34,624 bases of DNA from Hyphomicrobiales bacterium (GCA_025358745.1 JANYIH010000122.1:1-34624); one strand, 5' to 3'. Shown: positions 9,728-18,640, counted from the first letter of the stretch. Notes: generated by a model not told the origin, from the sequence alone. Made by a program: numbers and translations.

Positions 9728-10555
9728 ATGAGCGACCCCTGCATCATCTGCGTCGCGCTCACGGGATCGGTGCCAACCAAGGCCGACAATCCCGCCGTGC
9801 CGATCAGCGTCGCCGAGCAGATCGAAAGCGCGCAGGAATCTTTTGAGGCGGGCGCGACCATCGCCCATTGCCATGTGCGCGACGCCGAAGGAGGGCCGAC
9901 CTCCGACCCCGAGCGTTTCGCGCGGCTCGGCGAGGGCTTGCGCCAACATTGTCCTGGTATGATCGTGCAATTCTCGACCGGCGGCCGGTCCGGGTCCGGC
10001 AAGGCGCGCGGCGGCATGTTGGAGCTGAAGCCCGACATGGCCTCGCTGACGCCGGGCTCCAACAATTTCCCGACCCGCGTCTATGAGAACCCGCCCGATC
10101 TCGTCGACTGGCTCGCCTGCGAGATGAAGGCGCACGGCGTCAAGCCGGAGATCGAATGCTTCGACCTGTCGCATATCGTGCAGGCGGCGCGGATGCAGGC
10201 GGACGGGCGCGTTGCGGGGCCGCTCTACGCGCAATTCGTGATGGGCGTGAAGAACGCCATGCCGGCCGACGAGCGCATCTTCGATTTCTATATCGAGACG
10301 CTGAAACGCTTTGCGCCGGACGCGCTTTGGTGCGCGGCGGGAATCGGGCGCGATCAGATCGTCATCAACGAATGGTGCGTCGCGCGCGGCGGGCACACCC
10401 GCACCGGGCTTGAGGACAATGTGCGGCTCGACCGCGACCGGCTCGCGCCGTCGAACGCGGCGCTGGTGCGGCGGGTCGTGGATCTATGCGCGCAATACGG
10501 GCGGCCGGTGGCGACCTGGCGCGAGGCGCGCAGCCTGTTGGGGCTGGCGGCGTAG
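9728..10555 (+). CDS. 3-keto-5-aminohexanoate cleavage enzyme (BKACE) family protein
   Basis: 275 aa; ICVALTGSVPTK, AGATIAHCHVRDAEGGPTSDPERF, GGHTRTGLEDNVRL, all conserved BKACE signatures. Confidence 0.93.
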   Translation: MSDPCIICVALTGSVPTKADNPAVPISVAEQIESAQESFEAGATIAHCHVRDAEGGPTSDPERFARLGEGLRQHCPGMIVQFSTGGRSGSGKARGGMLELKPDMASLTPGSNNFPTRVYENPPDLVDWLACEMKAHGVKPEIECFDLSHIVQAARMQADGRVAGPLYAQFVMGVKNAMPADERIFDFYIETLKRFAPDALWCAAGIGRDQIVINEWCVARGGHTRTGLEDNVRLDRDRLAPSNAALVRRVVDLCAQYGRPVATWREARSLLGLAA

Positions 10556-10559
10556 GTTC

Positions 10560-10868
10560 TCAGTTCAGGCGATGGGCGTGGGTCGCCTGTTCGGCCATTG
10601 CGGCGGTCTCGCTGGCGTGCAGGTTGCGGACGCGCTCGCGCAATTGCCGCAGCACCGGATCGACCAGGCTCTGCGCCATCGCGACGCCGACCGCGGTCTC
10701 CTCCGCCGAGACGCCCTCGACATGCGCGAACAGTTTCGCCCGCACGCAGGATTCGAACACGTCGATATCCTCGCGATATTTGCCGACCAGCATTTCGGCG
10801 CCGAGCAGGTTGATCATCTTGACGAGGGAAGCGAGCGCCACCTTCGTTTCGCCAGCGTCGGAATTCAT
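10560..10868 (-). CDS. Hypothetical helical protein
   Basis: MNSDAGETKVALASLVKMINLLGAEMLVGKYREDIDVFESCVRAKLFAHVEGVSAEETAVGVAMAQSLVDPVLRQLRERVRNL; convergent with BKACE. Start placed at the internal ATG (10868). Confidence 0.6.
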   Translation of the reverse strand: MNSDAGETKVALASLVKMINLLGAEMLVGKYREDIDVFESCVRAKLFAHVEGVSAEETAVGVAMAQSLVDPVLRQLRERVRNLHASETAAMAEQATHAHRLN

Positions 10869-11000
10869 TCGGTCCTCCGCGCGCACCCCAAGCCAGCGCG
10901 ATGTTAGGGCGTCGATTGTTAAGCTCGGGTGAATCGCCTTCCGGCGCCTGCCCCGACACAGCGACTATTCGTTCAATTCCCCGTTACGCGTCTTAACCGT

Positions 11001-11018
11001 GTTGCACAAAAATGCAAC
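11001..11018. promoter_or_regulatory. 18-bp perfect inverted repeat GTTGCA-CAAAAA-TGCAAC upstream of thrC (possible operator)
   Basis: 6-bp arms with 6-bp spacer read directly from the sequence; located 119 bp before the proposed thrC start. Confidence 0.4.
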
Positions 11019-11137
11019 CAAAAGTTGTATCAAAAATGGATTTGACGCCGTCCGATGTCGGTTCGTTTGCGGCTCGCCATTTCCCTGCCCCGCCGACCTG
11101 GGGTAGAGAACGCTTCGCTCGATCACGGAATTCGCAC

Positions 11138-12541
11138 TTGCAATATCTTTCGACGCGCGGACAGGCGCCGCGGCAGGACTTTGTGGACGCCATGCTCTCG
11201 GGCCTTGCCCGCGACGGCGGACTGTACACGCCCGAAACAGTCCCGACCCTCGCGCCGCCGGCGATCCGAGCGCTGGCGGGACTCCCTTACGAGCAAGCGG
11301 CTGCGGCGTTGATGGCCCCGTTCGTCGGCGACGCCTGGAGCGACGACGAACTCGGCGCCATGACGACGCTCGCCTACCGCGACTTCCGCCACGCCGCGCG
11401 CGCGCCGCTGACCCAGCTCGACGACAATCTGTTTTTGGCGGAGCTGTTCCACGGGCCGACGCTGGCGTTCAAGGATTTCGCCATGCAGTTCCTTGGCCGG
11501 GCCATGAACCGGGCGCTCGTCGACAAGGGACGGCGTGCGACGATCCTGGGCGCGACCTCGGGCGACACCGGCGCGGCGGCGATCGAGGCGTTCGGCGGCG
11601 CGGAGCGGACGGACGTGTTCATCCTGTTTCCGCACGGTCGTGTGTCGGAGGTGCAGCGCCGGCAGATGACCTGCGTCGACAAGCCGGGCGTCCATGCGCT
11701 CGCTGTCGACGGCTCGTTCGACGATTGTCAGGACATCGTGAAGAGCCTGTTTGGGGATCTAGCCTTTCGCGACAAGCTGTCGCTGTCGGGCGTCAATTCG
11801 ATCAACTGGGCGCGAATTCTGGCGCAGATCGTCTATTACTTCACATCGGCCGTTTCGCTGGGCGCCCCCGACCGGCGCGTGTCCTTCGCCGTGCCGACGG
11901 GCAATTTCGGCGATGTTCTGGCGGGCTGGTTCGCCAAGCGGATGGGGCTGCCCGTGGCGCGGCTGATCGTGGCGACCAACGAGAACGACATTCTCGCCCG
12001 CGCCCTGGCGAGCGGGGAATACCGGCCGGCGGGCGTCACGCCGACGCAATCGCCCTCGATGGACATTCAGGTCTCGTCCAATTTCGAGCGGCTGCTGTTC
12101 GAACGGCTCGGCCGTGATGACGCGGCCTTGCGCGGGCTGATGGCTGGTCTCAAGCAGTCGGGCGGCTTCACGATTCCTGCGGACGCATTGCAGGACATCC
12201 GCGCCGAATTCGACGCCTGCCGGGCCGCGGAGAGCGAGTGCGCAGCGGAGATGGCGCGGGCGTGGAGGGAAAGCGGCGTGCTGCTCGATCCCCATACAGC
12301 CGTCGGCGTTCATGCCGCGCGCGCGGCGCTGAAGCGCGATGCCTCGACGCCGGTGGTGGCGCTGGCGACTGCCCATCCCGCCAAATTCCCCGATGCGGTG
12401 GAGAAGGCGACGGGGGTGCGACCGCCGCTGCCGCCGCATCTGGCCGACCTGCTCGGCCGGCGCGAACGTTTCGCGCGCCTGCCCAACGACCCCAAGGCCG
12501 TCGCCGATTACGTCGCCGCCCACGCGAGGGCGCGCTCTTGA
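11138..12541 (+). CDS. thrC: Threonine synthase
   Basis: (TTG)QYLSTRGQAPRQDFVDAMLSGLARDGGLYTPE matches a canonical ThrC N-terminus; FHGPTLAFKDFAMQFLGR (PLP Lys) and ATSGDTGAAAIEA. The 42 aa upstream in the ORF track do not look like ThrC. Confidence 0.93.
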   Translation: MQYLSTRGQAPRQDFVDAMLSGLARDGGLYTPETVPTLAPPAIRALAGLPYEQAAAALMAPFVGDAWSDDELGAMTTLAYRDFRHAARAPLTQLDDNLFLAELFHGPTLAFKDFAMQFLGRAMNRALVDKGRRATILGATSGDTGAAAIEAFGGAERTDVFILFPHGRVSEVQRRQMTCVDKPGVHALAVDGSFDDCQDIVKSLFGDLAFRDKLSLSGVNSINWARILAQIVYYFTSAVSLGAPDRRVSFAVPTGNFGDVLAGWFAKRMGLPVARLIVATNENDILARALASGEYRPAGVTPTQSPSMDIQVSSNFERLLFERLGRDDAALRGLMAGLKQSGGFTIPADALQDIRAEFDACRAAESECAAEMARAWRESGVLLDPHTAVGVHAARAALKRDASTPVVALATAHPAKFPDAVEKATGVRPPLPPHLADLLGRRERFARLPNDPKAVADYVAAHARARS

Positions 12542-13800
12542 GCGTTCGCGTCACCACGCTGCCCTCAGGCTTGCGCGTCGTCACCGACGCCGCGCCGCAT
12601 CTGCGCACCGCCGCGCTCGGCCTGTTCGTCGCCGCCGGCTCGCGTCACGAGCGCCAGACCGAACACGGGCTGTCGCATCTGCTCGAACATATGGCGTTCA
12701 AGGGCACGGGGACGCGCAATGCGCGCGAAATCGCCGAGGTGATCGAGAATGTCGGCGGCGACCTCAACGCGGAGACCGGCGTCGAGCAGACCGGTTATTT
12801 CGCCCACGTGCTGAAGGAGGACGCCGGGCTCGCGCTCGACCTGCTGGCCGACATCTATTGCGACAGCCGGTTCGACTCCCAGGAGCTGGAGCGCGAGAAA
12901 GGCGTGATCGTGCAGGAGATCGGCGCGGTGGAGGATACGCCCGACGATCTCGTGTTCGACCACCTCAGCGCCGTCGCCTGGGCCGATCAGGCGATCGGCC
13001 GGCCGATCCTGGGCACGCGCGAGACGGTGACGGGTTTCGACCGCTCCGCCATCGACGCTTATCTGCGGCGCCATTATCGCGCCGGCGCGACAGTGGTCGC
13101 CGCCGCCGGAGCGGTCGAGCACGACGAGATCGTCGCGCGGGCGCAGGTCGCGCTGGCGAGCCTTGGCCTCCAAACCGCGCCGCCGCCCTCGACCGCGCAC
13201 TACACCGGCGGCGAGCGGCTGACCAGGAAGGCGCTTGAACAGACCCATATCGTCGTCGCCTTCGCCGGCCGCGCCATTGGCGAGGCAGATCACGACGCCG
13301 CGCAGGTGTTCGCCACGGCGGTCGGCGGGGGCATGTCCTCGCCGCTGTTCCAGGAGGTGCGCGAGAAGCGCGGGCTCGCCTACGCCATCAATGCGTTCCA
13401 CTGGTCGTTCGCCGACGCCGGCCTGTTCGGCTTCTACGCCGGCTGCGCGGGCAAAGACGCGGGCGAACTGATGGCGGCCTCGCTCGATTGTATCGCCGAG
13501 GCGACGCAACGGCTCGACGAGGCGGCCGTCGCGCGCGCCAAGGCGCAGCTCAAGGTGGCGACCCTTAGCGTGCTGGAGCAGCCGGGCGCGCGCGCGCAGC
13601 AACTCGCGCGGCAGTTGTTCGCCTATGGCCGAACGCTGACGCTCGAAGAGTCGATTGCGCGGATCGACCGGATTGACGCGACCGAGGTGCGGCGCGCCGG
13701 GGCGGCGATGATGGCCTCGGTCCCGACGGTGGCGGCGATCGGGCGGGTGGGCAAAGTTTTCACTGTGGAAAAAGTCGCCCGCCGGCTCTCGACGGCGTAG
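12538..13800 (+). CDS. M16 family (MPP-like) zinc metallopeptidase
   Basis: HLLEHMAFKGTGTRNA (inverted zinc motif HxxEH), REKGVIVQEIGAVEDTPDD, REKRGLAYAINAFH. TTG start overlaps the thrC stop as TTGA. Confidence 0.93.
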   Translation: MSVRVTTLPSGLRVVTDAAPHLRTAALGLFVAAGSRHERQTEHGLSHLLEHMAFKGTGTRNAREIAEVIENVGGDLNAETGVEQTGYFAHVLKEDAGLALDLLADIYCDSRFDSQELEREKGVIVQEIGAVEDTPDDLVFDHLSAVAWADQAIGRPILGTRETVTGFDRSAIDAYLRRHYRAGATVVAAAGAVEHDEIVARAQVALASLGLQTAPPPSTAHYTGGERLTRKALEQTHIVVAFAGRAIGEADHDAAQVFATAVGGGMSSPLFQEVREKRGLAYAINAFHWSFADAGLFGFYAGCAGKDAGELMAASLDCIAEATQRLDEAAVARAKAQLKVATLSVLEQPGARAQQLARQLFAYGRTLTLEESIARIDRIDATEVRRAGAAMMASVPTVAAIGRVGKVFTVEKVARRLSTA

Positions 13801-13809
13801 AATGTAGAA

Positions 13810-14403
13810 ATGTCGCTGTTTCGACTGACAAGGGCGCCTGAGACCGAGCCGCTGATCCGCGGCGACGGCCTCTATTTGCGCCCGGCCGTCTCCGCCGATT
13901 TCCCCGCCTGGGCGCAGTTGCGCGCGGAAAGCCGCGCGTTCCTGAAGCCGTGGGAGCCGACCTGGCCCGACGACGATCTCACCCGCGCCGCCTTCCGCCG
14001 CCGCCTGCGCCGGCAGGTCGAGGACATGACGCGCGACGAATCGTTCACGTTTCTCATCTTCGACACGGCGACCGACGCGCTGCTCGGCGGCTTGACGATC
14101 GGCGGCATTCGCCGCGGCGTGGCGCAAACGGCGACGCTGGGCTACTGGATGGGCGGCAGATACGCGGGGCGAGGCCGCATGACGCGCGCCGTGGCGGCGG
14201 CGACGCGCTATGGTTTCTCGACGCTGCGCCTGCACAGGATTGAGGCGGCCTGCCTGCCGGAGAATGTCGCCTCGATGACTTTGCTCGAACGCAACGGTTT
14301 CCAGCGCGAGGGTTTCGCCCGCGCCTTTCTCAAGATTGACGGCGCGTGGCGCGATCATGTCCTCTATGCCCTGCTTGAGCATGAGGCGCCGCGTGGGGTG
14401 TAG
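13810..14403 (+). CDS. GNAT family N-acetyltransferase (RimJ-like)
   Basis: 197 aa; LGYWMGGRYAGRGRMTRAVAAATRYGFSTLRLHRIEAACLPENVASMTLLERNGFQREGFARAFLKIDGAWRDHVLYALL. Confidence 0.9.
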   Translation: MSLFRLTRAPETEPLIRGDGLYLRPAVSADFPAWAQLRAESRAFLKPWEPTWPDDDLTRAAFRRRLRRQVEDMTRDESFTFLIFDTATDALLGGLTIGGIRRGVAQTATLGYWMGGRYAGRGRMTRAVAAATRYGFSTLRLHRIEAACLPENVASMTLLERNGFQREGFARAFLKIDGAWRDHVLYALLEHEAPRGV

Positions 14404-14404
14404 A

Positions 14405-17400
14405 GTGGCTTCCGATCAAGTTGAAGCGCCGTCATTGCGAGGAGCGCAGCGACGAAGCAATCCAGCTTGGCGCCCGCGGCGCGTTGCAAACACAATCCTG
14501 GGCATCGCGGCGCGATGGATTGCCTCGTCGCGGCGCGCTTCGCTCGGCGCTCCTCGCAATGACGACGCCTCGCGGTTCAACACGTTCGGTTACCGCTCCC
14601 GTTTCGCGGCGCTGCTCGCGTTGCTGGCCTTCCTCGCCGCTATCGGCCCCCCGGCCCTGGCGGCGACGAAGATCGTGCGGCTCGCGGCCACCGACGACGC
14701 CATCGACCTCGCCTCGGCGGTCGAATATTTCTCGGGCGAGGGCGACAAGCTTCAGGTGTCGACCGCGCCCGGCCCCGACGGCATCACACGCCGGATCGAG
14801 GTCGGCGCGCTTCAGGCCGGCGCGCATCCCAGTTGGATGGTGTTCGCGCTCACCAACGATTCCGACGAGCAACTGACGCGATTGCTGGTCGCGCCGCATT
14901 ATCGTTTCGTCGGCTCAGGGATCGTTTGGCCCGATCTCGGCTCGACTCGGATCGCCACGATCACGGCCAGCCAGGGCAACCCGCCCGAGCGCGAGGACGT
15001 GGCTGAAGCCGACGCCTTCCGGCTCACCATCGACCCCGGCACCACCGTGACCTATGTCGCGGAGCTGCGCACGGCCAGGCTGCCGCAGATCTATCTGTGG
15101 GAGCCCGACGCCTACAAGGCCAATGTCGCCAGCCTCACGCTCTATCGCGGCATCGTCATCGGCATCGCCGGGTTGCTGGCTCTGTTCATGACGATCGTGT
15201 TCGTCGTGCGCGGGGTGTTGGTTTTCCCTGCGGCGGCTGCGCTGGCCTGGGCGGTGTTCGCCTATGTCTGCATCGATTTCGGCTTCTGGCGCAAGATCTT
15301 CAATTTCGACGACGCCACCGAACGCATCTGGCGCGCCGCGATCGAGGCCTCGATCGGCGCGACGCTGATCGTGTTCATGTTCGCCTATCTCAACCTGCGC
15401 CGCTGGCACGCCCGGTTCCTGCACATCGGGCTGGCCTGGATGCTGGCGATGGCGATCGTCGTGGGTCTGTCGGTCTACAATCCGACGGTCGCCGCCGGCG
15501 TCGCGCGCATCTCGATCGCCAGCGTCGCGGCGATCGGGCTGCTGCTGATCATGACGCTGGCCGGGCGCGGCTCGGACCGCGCGGTGCTGCTGATCCCGAC
15601 CTGGTTCCTGCTCAGCGTCTGGGTCGTGGCGGCGGCGGCCGCCGCCCTGGGACATGTCACCAACGATCTCACCTCGCCCGGCCTGATCGGCGGGCTGGTG
15701 CTGATCGTGCTGTTGATCGGCTTCACCATCATGCAGACCGCCTTCTCCGGCGGCGGGGCGTTGCGAGCGCTGGGCGACGACGCGGAGCGGCGCGCGCTGG
15801 CGATGACCGGGGCGGGCGATCCGATCTTCGATTGGGACGTCACCGCCGACCGCATCTATGTCAGCGGCGACGCGGAGAGCCATCTGGGCCTGCGTCGCGG
15901 CGCGCTGGAGGGTCCGGCCGCAGGCTGGCTTGAAGTACTGCACCCGCTCGACCGCGACCGCTATTCCGCCGCGCTCGACGGGTTGCTGCTGCAACGCTCG
16001 GGCCGCATCCGCCACGATCTGCGCCTGCGCGGCGCGGACGGGCACTACACCTGGTTCCTGCTCAAGGCCCGCCCGGTGCTCGACGCAGGCGGCGATGTGA
16101 TCCGGGTGATCGGCACCTTCGAGGACGTGACCGAAAGCCGCGCGTCCGCCGAGCGCATCCTGCATGACGCGATCCACGACCATCTGACCGGCCTGCCGAA
16201 CCGGGAATTGTTCTTCGACCGGCTGGAGAGCGCCGTGGTGTCGGCGCGACGGCCGGGCTCGCCGGGACTGGTGGTGGCCCTGTTCGACATCGACCGGCTG
16301 GCGGCGATCAACGCCTCGCACGGCATGTCATTTGGCGATTCCGCGCTTTTGACCATCGCGCGGCGCGCCGCGCGCGACCTCAAGCCCGGCGATACGCTGG
16401 CGCGGCTCGGCGGCGACCATTTCGGCGCCATTCTGCCGCGCGAGGCGGAATTCGATCTCGCCGCCTTCGGCGACGGCTTGCGCAAGCAACTCGCCAATCC
16501 CATCAGCTTCGGCGACCGCGAGGTTTCCGTCACCGCCAGCGTCGGTCTGGCGATCTTCGAGAGCGCGCGCCACGCCAAGGCCTCCGACCTGTTCGGCGAG
16601 GTCGAAATCGCGCTCGCCAACGCCAAGGCGGGCGGCGGCGACCGTTCCGCCGTGTTCCAGCGCATGATGCGCAACGCCCGCGAAACGCGCGCCTCGCTCG
16701 GCTCCGAACTGCGTCACGCCTTGTCGCGCAACGAAATATTCGTGCTGTTTCAACCCGTGGTCCGGCTTGAGGACCGCACCGTCGCCGGCTTCGAAGCCAC
16801 CCCGCGCTGGCGCCATCCGCGTCTGGGCGTTCTGAGCCCGGCCGAGTTCCTGCGCGACGCCGACGGCGCCCTCGCGATGACGGAAATCGGCGCCTTCGCG
16901 CTCGATTACGCCGCGCGCGAACTCGCCGCCTGGCAGAAGGCGCTGGAGGTCAATCCGCCGATCTTCGCGCTGCTCGGCCTGTTCTCGCGCCAGATGCTGG
17001 CGCACGATCTCCTGAGCGATATCCGCGCCACGCTCGCCCGCCACAATGTCGCGCGCGGCTCGCTCAAGCTGGGCGTCAGCGAGGCGCTGGTGATGGAGAA
17101 CCCCGAATTCGCCGCCCAACTTTTGCCGCGCGCGCGCGAACTGGGCGCCGGCGTCGCGCTCGACGATTTCGGCTCCGGCTACACCTCGCTGGGCGAGATC
17201 GAGCGCTATCGCTTCGACACGCTGAAGATCGGCTCGGCGCTCGCCAGACCCCGCGGCGGCTCGGGCCGCTCGGTCGTGCTGCGCGCCGCGGTGGCGATGG
17301 CGCACGATCTCGGCATGGACGTTATCACGGATGGGGCGGACAACGAATCGGACGCGGTGGAACTCGCTCAACTCGGCTCCGAATTCGCCGAGGGTTTGGC

Positions 17401-17461
17401 CTTCGGGCTGCCCATGACGGCCGCGCAGGCGCGCAAGCTGATGGGCGCGCCGACGGACTAG
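14405..17461 (+). CDS. 7TM (DISM-like) - PAS - GGDEF - EAL protein with degenerate catalytic motifs; start uncertain
   Basis: Signal/TM segment RSRFAALLALLAFLAAIGPPALA; multiple TM helices; PAS_3-like domain (GDPIFDWDV...GTFEDVTE); DHLTGLPNRELFFDRL...RLGGDHFGAIL (GGDEF-like); FEATPRWRHP...LDDFGSGYTSL (EAL-like). ORF open from 14336; GTG at 14405 is one possible start, but no convincing start exists between the repeat and the signal segment. Confidence 0.85.
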   Translation: MASDQVEAPSLRGAQRRSNPAWRPRRVANTILGIAARWIASSRRASLGAPRNDDASRFNTFGYRSRFAALLALLAFLAAIGPPALAATKIVRLAATDDAIDLASAVEYFSGEGDKLQVSTAPGPDGITRRIEVGALQAGAHPSWMVFALTNDSDEQLTRLLVAPHYRFVGSGIVWPDLGSTRIATITASQGNPPEREDVAEADAFRLTIDPGTTVTYVAELRTARLPQIYLWEPDAYKANVASLTLYRGIVIGIAGLLALFMTIVFVVRGVLVFPAAAALAWAVFAYVCIDFGFWRKIFNFDDATERIWRAAIEASIGATLIVFMFAYLNLRRWHARFLHIGLAWMLAMAIVVGLSVYNPTVAAGVARISIASVAAIGLLLIMTLAGRGSDRAVLLIPTWFLLSVWVVAAAAAALGHVTNDLTSPGLIGGLVLIVLLIGFTIMQTAFSGGGALRALGDDAERRALAMTGAGDPIFDWDVTADRIYVSGDAESHLGLRRGALEGPAAGWLEVLHPLDRDRYSAALDGLLLQRSGRIRHDLRLRGADGHYTWFLLKARPVLDAGGDVIRVIGTFEDVTESRASAERILHDAIHDHLTGLPNRELFFDRLESAVVSARRPGSPGLVVALFDIDRLAAINASHGMSFGDSALLTIARRAARDLKPGDTLARLGGDHFGAILPREAEFDLAAFGDGLRKQLANPISFGDREVSVTASVGLAIFESARHAKASDLFGEVEIALANAKAGGGDRSAVFQRMMRNARETRASLGSELRHALSRNEIFVLFQPVVRLEDRTVAGFEATPRWRHPRLGVLSPAEFLRDADGALAMTEIGAFALDYAARELAAWQKALEVNPPIFALLGLFSRQMLAHDLLSDIRATLARHNVARGSLKLGVSEALVMENPEFAAQLLPRARELGAGVALDDFGSGYTSLGEIERYRFDTLKIGSALARPRGGSGRSVVLRAAVAMAHDLGMDVITDGADNESDAVELAQLGSEFAEGLAFGLPMTAAQARKLMGAPTD
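14430..14564. repeat. Palindromic dispersed repeat (MITE/REP-like), GTCATTGCGAGGAGCG..ACGAAGCAATCCA with inverted copy
   Basis: Left arm CGTCATTGCGAGGAGCGCAGCGACGAAGCAATCCA (14430-14464); right arm TGGATTGCCTCGTCGCGGCGCGCTTCGCTCGGCGCTCCTCGCAATGACG (to 14564) is its imperfect reverse complement. The CATTGCGAGGAGCG...GAAGCAATCC motif is a well-known intergenic repeat type in alphaproteobacteria. Confidence 0.85.
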
Positions 17462-17598
17462 TTTTGGTCAGGGCGGCCGCCCGCGAGCCCTTGTTCGGCT
17501 TTTGGCCTTCGCACGCGAACGCGCGGGAAGGCGTCGGCGGTTTGGCCGGCGACGAGATCGGGTCGAAGGCTATTGAGATCATGATACGGGAGAGTGGA

Positions 17599-18624
17599 AT
17601 GACCGATCCGAAAGCGCGTTCGCCCTCCGATGCAGAATTTGTCAGCGCTTTATTTTCTCATCTGCTGAAGCGAAATCCGCGTCTGGAGGAAAGGGACGCA
17701 TGGGTTCAGGTTGTTCAAACCTGTATGAGCGACCGCGAAGTCATGTTTAAATTCACCAAATCGGCAGAATTTAGAAAATTAAACGAGATCGTCCCTGGTC
17801 ATATACCTGGACATTTTTACTCGCCGATCGTGAAGACTGATGAAATTGGAGAATATTTCGCGCGGTCATCAAATATTTCGGCTTCAGAAATTGAGGGCAT
17901 TGGAATAAACCTGGCGGAAATGAAGTCAATTTGGGCGCATAGTCTCGATTTTTTGAAAACTTTGCGTTTCTCTTCTAAAACACAGGAAATGACGAGATAT
18001 TATACGGGCGATCAAAGGTATCCTTTCGGCGACGTTCTCGTTTTAGCGGCCATGATGTTTAAACATCGGCCTAAGCGGATTATTGAGATCGGGTCGGGGT
18101 TTTCGACTGCGGCGATGCTCGATATTCTGGATGCCATGGACGATAAGGAGTGTGTTATTACATGCATTGATCCTTATCCCGCCCGGTTGAAATCGTTGCT
18201 GCGTGATGAAGATCAAGCCCGGGTGACGATACTCGGCACTGCGGTGCAAAACGTCGAGGTATCTTTATTTGATTCGCTTGAAAAAGATGATTTTATATTT
18301 ATAGATTCATCTCACGTATTAAAAACCGGCAGTGACGTTCATCACGAGTTATTTAATATACTGCCGCGCGCAGCAAAAGGCGTCATCGTCCATTTTCACG
18401 ATATCCAGTTTCCCTTTGAATACCCATCGGAGTGGGTCTTTAACAAGCGCTGGTCCTGGAACGAAATCTACGCAGTGCGCGCCTTTCTTATGTACAATTC
18501 AAATTTTTGCGTGAGGTTTTTCTCCGATCTTTTTTTCCGCGAACTTTTCGACGATATCGCGACTTTCAATTTGGCAGGCGCAAAACCCATCGCGGGCTCA
18601 CTTTGGGTCGAACGGATATGTTGA
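17599..18624 (+). CDS. Class I SAM-dependent methyltransferase with DUF4214-like N-terminal region
   Basis: ATG at 17599 with GGGAGAG Shine-Dalgarno. FVSALFSHLLKRNPRLEERDAWVQ...SAEFRKLNE resembles DUF4214; RIIEIGSGFSTAAMLDIL (SAM motif I), CIDPYPARLKSLL, DFIFIDSSHVLKTGSDVHHE typical of Methyltransf_24. Confidence 0.8.
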   Translation: MTDPKARSPSDAEFVSALFSHLLKRNPRLEERDAWVQVVQTCMSDREVMFKFTKSAEFRKLNEIVPGHIPGHFYSPIVKTDEIGEYFARSSNISASEIEGIGINLAEMKSIWAHSLDFLKTLRFSSKTQEMTRYYTGDQRYPFGDVLVLAAMMFKHRPKRIIEIGSGFSTAAMLDILDAMDDKECVITCIDPYPARLKSLLRDEDQARVTILGTAVQNVEVSLFDSLEKDDFIFIDSSHVLKTGSDVHHELFNILPRAAKGVIVHFHDIQFPFEYPSEWVFNKRWSWNEIYAVRAFLMYNSNFCVRFFSDLFFRELFDDIATFNLAGAKPIAGSLWVERIC

Positions 18625-18640
18625 CGCCATTGCCGGGCAT

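Noticed and set aside
8912-10396. 494-aa - strand ORF
   Set aside because: Antisense to gshA and the BKACE gene, both strongly supported.
12565-14382. 605-aa - strand ORF
   Set aside because: Antisense to the clear M16 peptidase and GNAT genes; low-complexity Arg/Gly/Ala composition typical of GC-rich shadow ORFs.
14915-16321. 468-aa - strand ORF
   Set aside because: Antisense shadow of the GGDEF/EAL gene; Gln/Arg/Asp/His-rich with no domain signature.
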